DNA of 56,380 nucleotides from Betaproteobacteria bacterium (GCA_028292405.1 JAQGMJ010000057.1:1-56380); one strand, 5' to 3'. Shown: positions 39,621 through 48,468, numbered from the stretch's first letter. The notes: generated by a model not told the origin, from the sequence alone. Numbers and translations are program-made.

Positions 39621-40562
39621 ATGCAAAACCATCGTCTCAAACGCGCCGCCTTGCTGTCCGGACTTTCGTTGCTCTCGGCGCTGTCGCTTTTATTCATCGC
39701 GCCCGCCGATGCCGCGGGCGCCGGCAACGGCGCTGCCGCTCCCGGTGCTTCTCCCGGCGGCGAAGCCCGCACCGCCGTCCCGCGCGACCCCGCCCGCCAG
39801 GCGCTGATCAAGCGCGTGCTCACCGCCGCCGGCCTGCCCGAGCAGATGCAGGAAATGCAAAGGTCGGTGCAGGAAGGCTTCGTCGCCAGCCTCGGCCGCC
39901 GACTCGGCGGCACCCCCACGCCCGAAGCGCGCGCCCGCCTGGAAAAAATGGGCGCGGCCGTCGGCACGGCCTTTCGCGCCGAAGACTTCGTCGAGCGCGC
40001 CGTCACCGTGCTGCATGAGGACTACAGCGAGGCGCGCCTGCGCGCCGCCCTGGCCGCACTGGAAACGCCGCTGATCAAGCGCATGACCGAAGTGGAAAAA
40101 CAGCACACCGACACCGCCGCGATGATGGCCTTCGCCGGGCGGCTGCGCACCGAGCCGCTGCCGCCCGCCCGCGCCGCCCTGCTCGCGCGCATCGACGAAG
40201 CCAGCGGCGCCAGCGAACTCAACGCCCGCGTCGTCACCAACACGGGCCGCCTGGTGATCCACGCCAACCCCGGCATAGGCGCCGCCCAGGCCGAAACCGC
40301 CGTCGCCGAACTCGAAGCCCACCACGCCGACATCCTCAAGCGCGCCCGCGCGCAAACCGCGCTGCAATTCGCCTACACCTACCGCGACGTCAGCGACGCC
40401 GACCTAGCCGCCTACGCCAGCGCCGGCGAAGCCGAAAACCTGCGCTGGTTCAACCAGAAACTCGCCCTGGCCCTCGGCCGCCAGTTCGACGCCGGCACCG
40501 CGAAGATGGTCAACGCGTTTCGCAACATCCTGCGGCCGGGTGGGGCGGCGGCGGCGAGTTGA
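39621..40562 (+). CDS. Exported protein, DUF2059-like
   Basis: 313 aa from ATG 39621. The signal sequence LLSGLSLLSALSLLFIAPAD ends at ADA. An Ala/Gly-rich linker precedes a helical domain. RQALIKRVLTAAGLPEQMQE and AYTYRDVSDADLAAYASAGE follow the general plan of DUF2059 proteins, but the middle is longer than usual. Function unknown; the protein is probably periplasmic. Confidence 0.6.
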   Translation: MQNHRLKRAALLSGLSLLSALSLLFIAPADAAGAGNGAAAPGASPGGEARTAVPRDPARQALIKRVLTAAGLPEQMQEMQRSVQEGFVASLGRRLGGTPTPEARARLEKMGAAVGTAFRAEDFVERAVTVLHEDYSEARLRAALAALETPLIKRMTEVEKQHTDTAAMMAFAGRLRTEPLPPARAALLARIDEASGASELNARVVTNTGRLVIHANPGIGAAQAETAVAELEAHHADILKRARAQTALQFAYTYRDVSDADLAAYASAGEAENLRWFNQKLALALGRQFDAGTAKMVNAFRNILRPGGAAAAS

Positions 40563-40615
40563 GGGGCGGGCCTTTTGGCAAGCCAAACACGCTATTTTTC
40601 CCGTTCAAGAATAAT

Positions 40616-41185
40616 ATGCTCGACGACTATCTAACCGACCTCGAATACAGTTCATTGGCGCTTCCCCTGTGGGGCATTGCGCTGCTTTGGCTGGTCGCGT
40701 TTGTTTTCAGCCACATCCTTTTTCGCAAGACCCGCAAGCTGCTGGAGCAGCAAGCCCTGGTGAAGCTGGAGGGAATGGCGGCGCTCGGCCGTGCTTCATC
40801 GCCGGGGATCATCGGCGCGCGGATCGGCATGGCAACTGCCATCTTCGCTGTCAGCAACTATATCGGCGGCTATAGCGTGCCATTGTATGCGGGAGGCTGG
40901 TTGCTGACGACTTGCGCATCGCTGGTGGTCAACTTGCAGGGCTATCTTTATGTCCGTGCAATGACCCGGCAAAGCGCCGCCGCGGGTTCGCTGACGATCA
41001 CCAAGGCATTGGTCTACCGCGAAAACGCGTTTTCATTTTTCGCCTTCGCAACCTTTTGCCTTGTGGCGGGCTTGCTGTTGCCGCACCTCGCGCTGCTGGG
41101 CGGCGCGCTTTTTATTGGCGCTACGGCGTTCGGCTATTTGCGCAGGGCACGCAAGGCCGATGCGGCGCCGGCCGCCGGCAACTGA
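40616..41185 (+). CDS. Hypothetical polytopic membrane protein
   Basis: 189 aa from ATG 40616. Four to five membrane segments: LALPLWGIALLWLVAFVFSH, IGMATAIFAVSNYIGGYSVP, AGGWLLTTCASLVVNLQGYL, FSFFAFATFCLVAGLLLPHL and the adjoining LLGGALFIGATAFGYL. A short basic tail is cytoplasmic. Not assigned to a family. Confidence 0.68.
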   Translation: MLDDYLTDLEYSSLALPLWGIALLWLVAFVFSHILFRKTRKLLEQQALVKLEGMAALGRASSPGIIGARIGMATAIFAVSNYIGGYSVPLYAGGWLLTTCASLVVNLQGYLYVRAMTRQSAAAGSLTITKALVYRENAFSFFAFATFCLVAGLLLPHLALLGGALFIGATAFGYLRRARKADAAPAAGN

Positions 41186-41285
41186 CGGGGCCGCGCCCGA
41201 TCTCATGCGTGCACCCGATCCACGCAAGCCGCGCTTCTCGCACCATTTAAATGCCGGGCCGAGCCATGTACGCTATTAGAATGAA

Positions 41286-41349
41286 TCAGGGTCAGTGTAA
41301 ATATCCATCGCCCCACCAGCGGTGTGATGCGAAATTTACTCTGACCCCA
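41286..41349. repeat. GGGTCAG hairpin repeat
   Basis: TCAGGGTCAGTGTAAAT (41286-41302) pairs imperfectly with ATTTACTCTGACCCCA (41334-41349). It is another member of the dispersed GGGGTC family, followed by GGTGCCAGGCCCGATTTATT, also seen near 36796. Confidence 0.7.
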
Positions 41350-41408
41350 ATATTCTAGGTGCCAGGCCCGATTTATTTCTCAACCCGGGACAAGCGCGGC
41401 TGAACAAC

Positions 41409-41891
41409 ATGAAGCTTCTGTCGTCCTATCTGACGCCGGTAATCAAGACGGCATATCCGTTGCTGTTCACTTTCCTGTGCTGCGTCGGCATCTGTTCGTC
41501 GTGGACGGGCGGCGCGATCGACGGCGCCGTATTGCCGGAGACGCCGAAGCTGGTTCTTGAGCTATTGCTGCTGGCGGCCCTGGCGGTGCTCCTCTTCGGC
41601 ATGGCCGCGCGGCTCATGACCGTGGCGGCGGACGAAGAAAAGCTCTACGTCAGCAGCTGCTTCAAGCGCGTCGAGGTGCCGCTGGAAATGGTGACGGACA
41701 TCACTGACACCCGGTTCATCAATCCGCGCACGGTGACCGTTCGCCTGGGCTGCGATACGCCCTTGGGCCGCAAGATCATCTTTGTTCCGAGATGGAACGT
41801 GGGATCGTTCCGGCATCCCCGCAGCGCAGCGTCGGCGCTGAGGGTGCTGGTGCAACTGCGGAAGGATGAGTTGATGGGCCAGGGTCAATAA
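41409..41891 (+). CDS. Hypothetical membrane protein with PH-like tail
   Basis: 160 aa. Two membrane segments (YPLLFTFLCCVGICSSW and LVLELLLLAALAVLLFGMAA) precede a beta-rich cytoplasmic part (KLYVSSCFKRVEVPLEMVTD, then RTVTVRLGCDTPLGRKIIFV) that resembles bacterial PH-like domains. Function unknown. The next membrane protein gene starts 28 bp later, so the two may form an operon. Confidence 0.62.
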   Translation: MKLLSSYLTPVIKTAYPLLFTFLCCVGICSSWTGGAIDGAVLPETPKLVLELLLLAALAVLLFGMAARLMTVAADEEKLYVSSCFKRVEVPLEMVTDITDTRFINPRTVTVRLGCDTPLGRKIIFVPRWNVGSFRHPRSAASALRVLVQLRKDELMGQGQ

Positions 41892-41919
41892 AAGGGCAAT
41901 CGATGGCAGAATATCGCGC

Positions 41920-42363
41920 ATGACCTGGCACTGGCCTGACCTTCTGCTGCTTGCCGGACTCTGCGCCAATCTCGTGTGGCCCTGGTTCCGGCCCTCCACG
42001 CGGCCGACGCATGCGCAGTTGCTGCGGCGCACGCCGGCCGAGCAGCTGTGGCGCGACAGGCTGCGCAGCGCGGGCCCGGTGCTGCTGCTCCTGGTCGGCG
42101 CCCCCCTCTGGGTGCTGCTCATGCTCCTGCCTTATCGTCCGGACGCCTTCACCTGGGGCGTGTTGGGGTTCGGCCTGCTGGCGATGATGGTGGCGGGCGC
42201 GCTGCTGCGCAACCTTGCGATATCGACGGCGTGGTTCGACCGCCTTCCCCTCTCGCTGCGCGTGTCGCTGACGGTGGTGGCCGGCGTGCTGGTGGTGATG
42301 GCGATCGCGCGCTACTGCGACGCCGTGCTGGCGTACTTTCCGCTGCGAATGGCGCGTTGGTAA
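41920..42363 (+). CDS. Hypothetical polytopic membrane protein
   Basis: 147 aa with four hydrophobic segments (LLLLAGLCANLVWPWF, AGPVLLLLVGAPLWVLLMLL, TWGVLGFGLLAMMVAGALL, VSLTVVAGVLVVMAIARY). Family not recognised. It lies 28 bp after the preceding membrane protein and converges on the VOC gene. Confidence 0.62.
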   Translation: MTWHWPDLLLLAGLCANLVWPWFRPSTRPTHAQLLRRTPAEQLWRDRLRSAGPVLLLLVGAPLWVLLMLLPYRPDAFTWGVLGFGLLAMMVAGALLRNLAISTAWFDRLPLSLRVSLTVVAGVLVVMAIARYCDAVLAYFPLRMARW

Positions 42364-42382
42364 CCGGAAGGGCGAGGCTGCC

Positions 42383-42781
42383 TTACTGCGCCTTGCCCAT
42401 CATCTGCACCAGCTGGATCAGGTTGCCGCAGGTGTCGTCGAGAATGGCCATGCGCACCGGCCCGGCATCCATCGGCTCGCGGGTGAACCTGACGCCTGAG
42501 GCCTTGAGTCTTTTGAACTCGGCGTCGAGGTCGTCGACCTGGAAGGAAGCGGCGGGAATGCCGTCATTGACCAGCGCGTTCTTGAAGGGCGCGGCCGCGG
42601 GGTGGGCGCTGGGTTCGAGCAGCAGCTCGGTGCCGCCGGGCTGCTCTTTCGAGACGACGGTGAGCCAGCGATATTCGCCCATCGGAATGTCGTGCTTCAC
42701 TTCGAAGCCGAGTTTGCCGGTGTAGAAGTCCAGCGCCGTGGCCTGGTCGTCGACCATGACGCTCGTCATGTAGATGCGCAT
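42383..42781 (-). CDS. VOC-family (glyoxalase-like) protein
   Basis: 132 aa from ATG 42781. MRIYMTSVMVDDQATALDFY, then GFEVKHDIPMGEYRWLTVVS, PGGTELLLEP and ILDDTCGNLIQLVQ give the paired beta-alpha-beta-beta-beta modules of the VOC superfamily. Likely metal ligands are a Glu in the TELLLEP strand and others near the C-terminus. Many such proteins detoxify or modify small electrophiles. It is grouped with an ABM protein and a glutathione transferase on the same strand. Confidence 0.83.
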   Translation of the reverse strand: MRIYMTSVMVDDQATALDFYTGKLGFEVKHDIPMGEYRWLTVVSKEQPGGTELLLEPSAHPAAAPFKNALVNDGIPAASFQVDDLDAEFKRLKASGVRFTREPMDAGPVRMAILDDTCGNLIQLVQMMGKAQ

Positions 42782-42879
42782 ATGCGTCTCCAGCGAAAGT
42801 GGGAAGGCGGGTCGCCATTCTCGCGCAATCGGGCGCGGGCCGCGTTGGCGGCGCGAATCGCGGCCTGCCTCGATTGATA

Positions 42880-43212
42880 TTACGCCCCGGCGTCGATGCT
42901 GCGCACCACGCGGCAGTGGATGGCGTGCGGCTTCAGTGAGGGATCGACAGCGCGGATGGCCGCTTGCAGGCGGGCCGTCTCGGGGTCCTGCGTGAAACCG
43001 TGGAAGGCGGCTTCGTCGCGCCACTGCGCATAGTTGAGCACGTGGCGGCCGTCGTGGCTGGCGTGGAAGGTGGAGGAGATATAGCCGGGCCGGCGGCGCA
43101 CCCAGCGCTCGACCTCCGCGACGATGGCGGCGATCAGCGCGCCCTGCTTGTCGGGCGAGACATCGAAGCGCACCAGCTGCGTGAAGGTGTCGTCCTCGCG
43201 TATGGTGGCCAT
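42880..43212 (-). CDS. Antibiotic biosynthesis monooxygenase-like protein
   Basis: 110 aa. DTFTQLVRFDVSPDKQGALI, VRRRPGYISSTFHASHDGRH and VLNYAQWRDEAAFHGFTQDP are the typical ABM ferredoxin-like order. The family includes small cofactor-free monooxygenases and quinone-related enzymes. Nine bases separate it from the upstream glutathione transferase, so the two are probably co-transcribed. Confidence 0.82.
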   Translation of the reverse strand: MATIREDDTFTQLVRFDVSPDKQGALIAAIVAEVERWVRRRPGYISSTFHASHDGRHVLNYAQWRDEAAFHGFTQDPETARLQAAIRAVDPSLKPHAIHCRVVRSIDAGA

Positions 43213-43221
43213 GCCCTCTTC

Positions 43222-43926
43222 TTACGCCGGCTTTTTCGGAATCTGCAGGCCCTTTTGCACGGCCGGGCGCGCGAGGTATTTTTCCAGCACGCGCTTGACG
43301 TTGGGAAATTGGTCCATGCCGATCAGCGTGGCCGTCTCGGGCGAGGAGGCCATGGCGTTGACCCAGTTCCAGGTGGCGATGTCGGCGATGCCGTAGTCGC
43401 CCATGATCCAGTCGCGCCCGGCCATGCGCTGCTCGAGCACGCCGATCAGGCGCCGCGCTTCGTCGACGTAGCGGTCGCGCGGGCGCTTGTCTTCGAAGTC
43501 CTTGCCGCCCATTTTGACGAAGAAGCCGACCTGGCCGAACATCGGGCCGATGTGGCCGACCTGGAAGAACAGCCACTGCAGGGTCTCGTAGCGCAGCGCG
43601 GGGTCTTTTGCGAGGAATTTGCCCGACTTGTCCGCGAGGTAGATCAGGATGGCGCCGGACTCCCACAGCGGCAGCGGCTTGTCGCCGGGGCCGTTAGGGT
43701 CGATGATCGCGGGGATCTTGTCGTTCGGGTTGAGCGTGAGGAATTCGGGCGAGGTCTGGTCGTGCGCGCCGAAGTCGATCAGGTGCGGCTCGTAGGCCAG
43801 GCCGGTTTCCTCCAGCATGATGGAGGCCTTGACGCCGTTGGGCGTGTTCAGCGAATAGAGCTGGATGCGCTCCGGGTGCTGGGCCGGCCACTTGCGGGTG
43901 ATGGGAAAGGCGGAGAGATCGGCCAT
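43222..43926 (-). CDS. Glutathione transferase (YfcG/Ure2p-like)
   Basis: 234 aa from ATG 43926. The thioredoxin-like half contains IQLYSLNTPNGVKASIMLEE, with Asn in the TPNG motif as in YfcG, and NPNDKIPAIIDP, then LWESGAILIYLADK. The helical half has DYGIADIATWNWV. YfcG/YghU relatives use glutathione for disulfide or peroxide reduction. It heads a unit with the ABM and possibly the VOC gene. Confidence 0.85.
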   Translation of the reverse strand: MADLSAFPITRKWPAQHPERIQLYSLNTPNGVKASIMLEETGLAYEPHLIDFGAHDQTSPEFLTLNPNDKIPAIIDPNGPGDKPLPLWESGAILIYLADKSGKFLAKDPALRYETLQWLFFQVGHIGPMFGQVGFFVKMGGKDFEDKRPRDRYVDEARRLIGVLEQRMAGRDWIMGDYGIADIATWNWVNAMASSPETATLIGMDQFPNVKRVLEKYLARPAVQKGLQIPKKPA

Positions 43927-43940
43927 GGCGCGGCTGCCGC

Positions 43941-44243
43941 TCAAGGCGCCGCCGAGAGCACGCGCATCTTCGCCGTCCGGGTGAGCGGGGCACGGTCGAC
44001 GGCGTCCTGCACTTGCGCCGGCGTCGGTTTGCCGCCGAAGACGAAGACGGCGGTTTCGGCATTCGCATTGGCGTTGCCGCCGGTGCGGCGCACGTACAGA
44101 TATTGCTCGCCCTCGTGTTCCGGCATCAGCGTGACGGCGCGCTCCGCACTCAGCGGCAGCAGCTTGCCGTGCAGCGGGCCGCCGACCAGCAGGGCTTGGG
44201 TGATGGCGCGTGCGGCGGGCGTGGCGTCGAGAAGTTCTGGCAT
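43941..44243 (-). CDS. Hypothetical protein
   Basis: 100 aa from ATG 44243. It begins MPELLDATPAARAITQALLV, followed by GGPLHGKLLPLSAERAV and a YLYVRR strand with a NANANAE segment. It has no signal or membrane segment. Fourteen bases separate it from the glutathione transferase start, so it may lead the VOC/ABM/GST unit. Family not recognised. Confidence 0.6.
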   Translation of the reverse strand: MPELLDATPAARAITQALLVGGPLHGKLLPLSAERAVTLMPEHEGEQYLYVRRTGGNANANAETAVFVFGGKPTPAQVQDAVDRAPLTRTAKMRVLSAAP

Positions 44244-44423
44244 GTGGGTACCCCTGTTTGCTCGGGATACAAGGTGCCATCGCGCGCGGGCGCGGTGTAT
44301 CGGCGCGCTTCCAAGCGGCATGTAGGAATTTTCCGACACGCGAACCGCAATGCTGCCTGGCCACGCAAACCGCAATGCTGCCCAGCTACGCAACCGGCCG
44401 CGCAAACTGCCCGCGCAAACAGG

Positions 44424-44710
44424 CCATGCGACCCGGCATGCGGCCCGGCCATGCGACCCGGCATGCGACCCGGCCACGCGACCCGGCATGCGCCCCGGCC
44501 ATGCGCCCCAGCCACGCGACCCGGCTACGCGACCCGGCCACGCGACTCGGCTACGCGACCCGGCCACGCGACCCGGCTACGCGACCCGATTACGCGACCC
44601 GGCCCACGCGACCCGGCCACGCGACCGGACCACGCAATCCGCAGCGGCGCCCGGCTACGCGACCCGATTACGCGACCGGCCCGCAACCGGGCCCGCAACC
44701 CGGACCACGC
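44424..44710. repeat. 13-bp tandem repeat
   Basis: About 20 units of the type ACGCGACCCGGCT, with ATG/ACG and CC/CT variants, fill most of the 486 bp between the hypothetical gene start at 44243 and the beta-lactamase stop at 44730. The unit does not preserve a reading frame. Confidence 0.85.
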
Positions 44711-44729
44711 AACCACGGCCGGCTCCATC

Positions 44730-45614
44730 TCAACCGATGGTGCCCGCCACCAGCCGCGCCACTTCCGCGATCGCCGCGTTGCGGCGCTCGGGCGTGGCCT
44801 TGGTGTTGGTCAGGTAGATGGAGAGCAACAAGGGCGCCTGCTCCGGCGGCCAGATGATGCCGAGGTCGTTGGTGCTGCCGTAGTCGCCCGAGCCGGTCTT
44901 GTCGCCGACGCGCCAGTGCACGGGAAAGCCGGCGCGCATGCGGGTGGCGCTGGTCTTGCTGTCGAGCAGCCACTGCGTGAGGGCCTGGCGCGATGGGGCC
45001 GAGAGCACGTCGGTGAGCACGAGCTTGCGCAGGTTTTCCGCCATCGCCGCCGGCGTGGTGGTGTCGCGCAGGTCGCCGGGAATGGCGGTGTTGAGCTCGG
45101 TCTCGTAGCGGTCGAGGCGGGTGACGCTGTCGCCCAATGAGCGGGCGAAGGCGTTGAACTTCGGCAGGCCGTCGATCTGCTTGAGGATCAGGTTGCCGGC
45201 GGTGTTGTCGCTGCGGGTGATCGCGGCTTCGCACAGGGCGGCCAGGGTCATGCCGTCGCCGACGTGCAGCGCGGTGACGGGCGAATTGTCGACCACGTCC
45301 TTCTGCGTGTAGCGCACGCGCGTTTCCAGCGGCGCCGCGCCGTGGTCGATCTGCGCCAGCAAGGCGCCGGCGGCGAGCAGCTTGAAGGTGCTGCAGATCG
45401 GAAAGCGCTCGGCGGCGCGGTAGCCCACGCTGGTGCCGCTGCCGGTGTCGACGGCCATCACGCCGAGGCGCCCGCCGCTTTCCTTTTCGACGCGCTTGAG
45501 TTCGTGCGCGGGGATGCGCAGGCGCGGCGTGGCCGCAGCGGCGCCGCGCGTGATGCTTAAGGTGGCCGCCATCAGGCCGGCGCCGGTGGAGATTGAAAAC
45601 GTTCTTCTATCCAT
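44730..45614 (-). CDS. Class A beta-lactamase
   Basis: 294 aa from ATG 45614. The signal MDRRTFSISTGAGLMAATLS has twin Arg and is probably Tat-dependent. Active-site motifs: S75-T-F-K78, S135-D136-N137, E171 within YETELN (Ambler 166) and DKTGSG before the last strand. A Cys precedes the catalytic Ser, as in some carbapenemases. The KTGSGDYGST strand lacks the partner Cys at Ambler 238, so that disulfide is absent. It lies 90 bp downstream of a broken class C gene on the same strand. The substrate spectrum cannot be read. Confidence 0.9.
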   Translation of the reverse strand: MDRRTFSISTGAGLMAATLSITRGAAAATPRLRIPAHELKRVEKESGGRLGVMAVDTGSGTSVGYRAAERFPICSTFKLLAAGALLAQIDHGAAPLETRVRYTQKDVVDNSPVTALHVGDGMTLAALCEAAITRSDNTAGNLILKQIDGLPKFNAFARSLGDSVTRLDRYETELNTAIPGDLRDTTTPAAMAENLRKLVLTDVLSAPSRQALTQWLLDSKTSATRMRAGFPVHWRVGDKTGSGDYGSTNDLGIIWPPEQAPLLLSIYLTNTKATPERRNAAIAEVARLVAGTIG

Positions 45615-45704
45615 GTGCTCTCTTCCTCTTGTTGCAAATGTCAGGCCGGGCAACGCGCCCGGGAGAGCAGTCTAGGAGGCAAACGTGGCATCGCCCTTGC
45701 GGAT

Positions 45705-46031
45705 TTATGGCAAGGCGCGGGCAAAGCCAAGCCCGCGCCGCGAAGGCGTGGCGGTGAAGGTCTTGCTGACCGAGCCGAGTTCGAACAGCGTCTCGCGCGT
45801 TACCGGCTTGCGTGTCTCCAATGAGGCGACGCCGTAGTCGAACAGGTAGCGCTGCCCCTTGAGCGTGACGCCGACGGCCATGCCGGGGATGGCGTATTTT
45901 TGCATCACCGGCATGGCCGCCGCATCGACGATGCCCTGCACCTGATGCGGGTCGGCGGATTGGCCATGCGCGGAAAAGGCGCTGGCGGCGATGAGGCTCG
46001 CCGCCAGCAGGCGCGAGAGGCTGGCTTTCAT
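45705..46031 (-). pseudogene. Truncated class C beta-lactamase (ampC-like)
   Basis: 108 codons from ATG 46031 with a signal peptide (LLAASLIAASAFSAHGQ). YAIPGMAVGVTLKGQRYLFD, then YGVASLETRKPVTRETLFEL and GSVSKTF match the first third of AmpC up to and including the catalytic S87-V-S-K90. After TFTAT the frame loses all similarity and stops within 13 codons, next to a GGCGCGGGC hairpin (45714-45739). The remaining two thirds of the enzyme are absent. It cannot make an active enzyme. Confidence 0.78.
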
Positions 46032-46184
46032 TTCTCGATTCTTTCAATTGCGGTCGCAGCTCTCAAGCCGGGAGCCGCAGTATCGCGGAAAAGTCTGGCA
46101 GAAAGATGGCTGCTAGACAGATCGGGGCGAACTACCAGGCGCCTTAGCCGCGCTGACCTCGATTCGCGTTCTGCCTGCTGCCGG

Positions 46185-46643
46185 CTACCCGTCCGCCTGC
46201 TTCATCGCCGCCGCTTGGGCATTCAGCATCTGCCTCGCCTTGAACCATCGGCAAGCGGCCCAGGCGTTCAGGATGAGAATCGCGAACAAGGGAAGCAAGC
46301 CGGGCGACACCACGCGATGATCGGCCGCCGGCAATGCGAATACGCAGAACAGAATGACGCAGCCCGCAATGATGAGGGTCGCGACGGGGGGAATCATCGA
46401 GGGCGCCGTCACTTCGCCGTTGGCGTGATCCACCCAGCCGATGATGGTCCGCCAGTCGTCGTTTCTGCCCAGCAGGAGGGTCACCGTCATGCCATTGCGG
46501 AATTCGGGAAAGCCGCGGACGCACGCTTCCTCCTTGCGCATCCGGCTGTTTTCGAAGCCGAAGGTGGTCCGCATCCCGCGGATGCCAAGGTAACCTTGGC
46601 GAACGTCGAATATGCGTTCGAACGTGACTGTTACTGGTTGCAT
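46185..46643 (-). CDS. Hypothetical membrane protein
   Basis: 152 aa. A soluble N-terminal half (QGYLGIRGMRTTFGFENSRM, then PEFRNGMTVTLLLGRNDDWR) is followed by two membrane segments (VATLIIAGCVILFCVFAL and LLPLFAILILNAWAACRWF). Family not recognised. Repeat fragments (GGAATTTACACTGACCGCG, about 46655) lie just upstream. Confidence 0.6.
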   Translation of the reverse strand: MQPVTVTFERIFDVRQGYLGIRGMRTTFGFENSRMRKEEACVRGFPEFRNGMTVTLLLGRNDDWRTIIGWVDHANGEVTAPSMIPPVATLIIAGCVILFCVFALPAADHRVVSPGLLPLFAILILNAWAACRWFKARQMLNAQAAAMKQADG

Positions 46644-46761
46644 GCGTAGGCCTGGAATTTACACTGACCGCGATTGATCCTTCACGCAGCCCTCCCCCGT
46701 TGGGTGAGCCAGTCGAACCACGTGTGCTGCGCGGTGCGGGGAGTCCGGAAGTCACATGTCC

Positions 46762-46807
46762 CCTTCGACAAGCTCAGGACAGGCTTCGACAGGCTCAGGA
46801 CGAACGG
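46762..46807. repeat. Dispersed TTCGACAAGCTCAGGAC repeat
   Basis: CTTCGACAAGCTCAGGACAG and CTTCGACAGGCTCAGGACGA follow each other directly. Related pieces, in inverted orientation, lie near 25031-25190 within the Cro-like gene. Confidence 0.7.
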
Positions 46808-46869
46808 GGGAGGGGCGCCGGCCGGCGAACCCAGGTGGCGCCCGATGAATCCTCCCACGCGCTCCGTCC

Positions 46870-48060
46870 CTACCGCAACAATTTCCCGCCCGTGCCGATC
46901 ACCGAAAGATCGACCGCGCCCCAGCCGCGCCGCTCCGTGGCGGAGTAGTTGACGTAGACGCCGCCGAGGTCGTACTCGCCCATGGTGAGCAGGGCCTTGA
47001 GGACTTTTTCGCGGGTGGGGTTGGGGCTGGCGCGGCGTAGCGCTTCGGCGGTGATCTTGCCGGCGGCGAAGCCTTCGAGGGTGGAGAAGGACAAGGGCGT
47101 GTCCGGGGAATATTTCTTCATCAGCTTCTGGTATTCGAACACCATCGGCAGCGTGGCCGAGAAGGGGAAGGGAATGGCCTGGGTGATGATGATGCCGCGC
47201 GCCTTGTCGACGCCGGCGGCTTCGACCAGCTCGGCGGCGGGCTCCACCGAGAGGGTGTAGAGCTGGGCGCCGGCCGCCGGCGAATTCTTGATCTGCCGGG
47301 TGTAGTCGGCGGCGTACTTGGTGGCGATGAGCATCATCACCGCGTCCGGCGCTTCCTTCACGGTGGCATCGACCGCTTCCTTGACCACGGCCGGCTCCTT
47401 GTCGGGCGACTTCGCGTCCATGGTGATGAACTTGACGATGTTGAGCTTTTCTTTTTTCGCCGCTTCCTGGGCGAAGGCCAGCATGGCCGGGCCGAAGGAG
47501 ACGTTCCAGGTGACGAGCACCACCTTTTTCTTGCCGGTGGAAACCGCTTCCTTGATCAGCGCGGTGACCTCGGCGGGGTAGCCGGAGCGGAAGGGGAAAA
47601 TGTTCGCCGCGCCGACGATGTTCTTGTCGCCCGAGAGCGGCGAGACCAGCGCGAAGCCGAGCTTGGCGACCAGGTCCTGCTTGGCCAGCTCGGTGAGGCC
47701 GGCGGTGCCCTGGTAGGCGGCGAGTACCAATACGTCCTTGTTGTCGGCGAACTCCTTGGTCATCTCGATCATCTTCGCGGGCTTGATGTCGTCGTCCTTG
47801 TTGACGATCTTCACCTGCCGGCCGTTGATGCCGCCCTGCGCATTGATGAAATCAAAATACGTTTTCATCCCGAGGTACAGGCCCTTGGCATTGGCCGAGG
47901 TGATGATGTTGCTTTGCGATGCAATCTGGCCCACCAGCAGGTCTTGCGCGTGCGCGGGTGAAATGGCGCAGCAGGCAAGCACTGCCGTGGTGGTACTGGC
48001 GAGCGCACGCAAGACGCGCAACATACGCAAAAGCGGCGCGCGGCGATGATTCCGGAGCAT
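46870..48060 (-). CDS. Branched-chain-type ABC transporter substrate-binding protein
   Basis: 396 aa from ATG 48060; a second Met at 48024 is possible. The signal sequence ends at SPAHAQ. DLLVGQIASQSNIITSANAK, NAQGGINGRQVKIVNKDDDI and a long two-lobed chain fit the Peripla_BP_6 group. It is the second such orphan binding protein in the window and again no permease genes adjoin. It diverges from the autotransporter gene. Confidence 0.87.
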   Translation of the reverse strand: MLRNHRRAPLLRMLRVLRALASTTTAVLACCAISPAHAQDLLVGQIASQSNIITSANAKGLYLGMKTYFDFINAQGGINGRQVKIVNKDDDIKPAKMIEMTKEFADNKDVLVLAAYQGTAGLTELAKQDLVAKLGFALVSPLSGDKNIVGAANIFPFRSGYPAEVTALIKEAVSTGKKKVVLVTWNVSFGPAMLAFAQEAAKKEKLNIVKFITMDAKSPDKEPAVVKEAVDATVKEAPDAVMMLIATKYAADYTRQIKNSPAAGAQLYTLSVEPAAELVEAAGVDKARGIIITQAIPFPFSATLPMVFEYQKLMKKYSPDTPLSFSTLEGFAAGKITAEALRRASPNPTREKVLKALLTMGEYDLGGVYVNYSATERRGWGAVDLSVIGTGGKLLR

Positions 48061-48291
48061 ATCGACTTTGTCCCTTCTAACTTGTTTTTGATGACCGCCC
48101 GCCCCCATGCGGGCCGGTCACTTTATGTTTTTACGGATTGTCGAGGTCTACCGGGGGTGCTTTTTATTTGTTATAGCAGGAGCATACATGAGCGCGGGGC
48201 ATCGGAGAGCCGCGCCGGCGAATGCGCCGGATCAGGCCGGCGAGGTGTGCGATCAGCCGGCGCGCGATGACGGCGCGCGGCGCGGCGGATA

Positions 48292-48468
48292 TTGCGCAGC
48301 GGCTGCATTTCGGGGTGCGCCAGGCGCCTCTTCCCGCCGCACCCGGCCCGCGAAGCCGCCAAGGAAATCGACAGCAGCGTGCCGTGGATCGCCTTTCCGG
48401 TCGCTTACGCCGTCTCCGGAATTCTGCTCACCGTGTTCGGCTATTTCGCCATGGTGCTGGCGAAATGA
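48292..48468 (+). CDS. Possible small membrane protein
   Basis: 58 codons from a TTG. The end reads HPAREAAKEIDSSVPWIAFP, then VAYAVSGILLTVFGYFAMV, an amphipathic segment plus a membrane helix that looks like true coding sequence. The start is uncertain. Apart from this and the palindrome at 48570, the stretch 48061-48709 shows nothing else. Confidence 0.35.
   Translation: MRSGCISGCARRLFPPHPAREAAKEIDSSVPWIAFPVAYAVSGILLTVFGYFAMVLAK

Noticed and set aside
44730..45614. The beta-lactamase as a KPC/SME-type carbapenemase
   Set aside because: Cys before the active Ser is present, but the partner Cys in the KTG strand is missing (KTGSG), so the defining disulfide cannot form.
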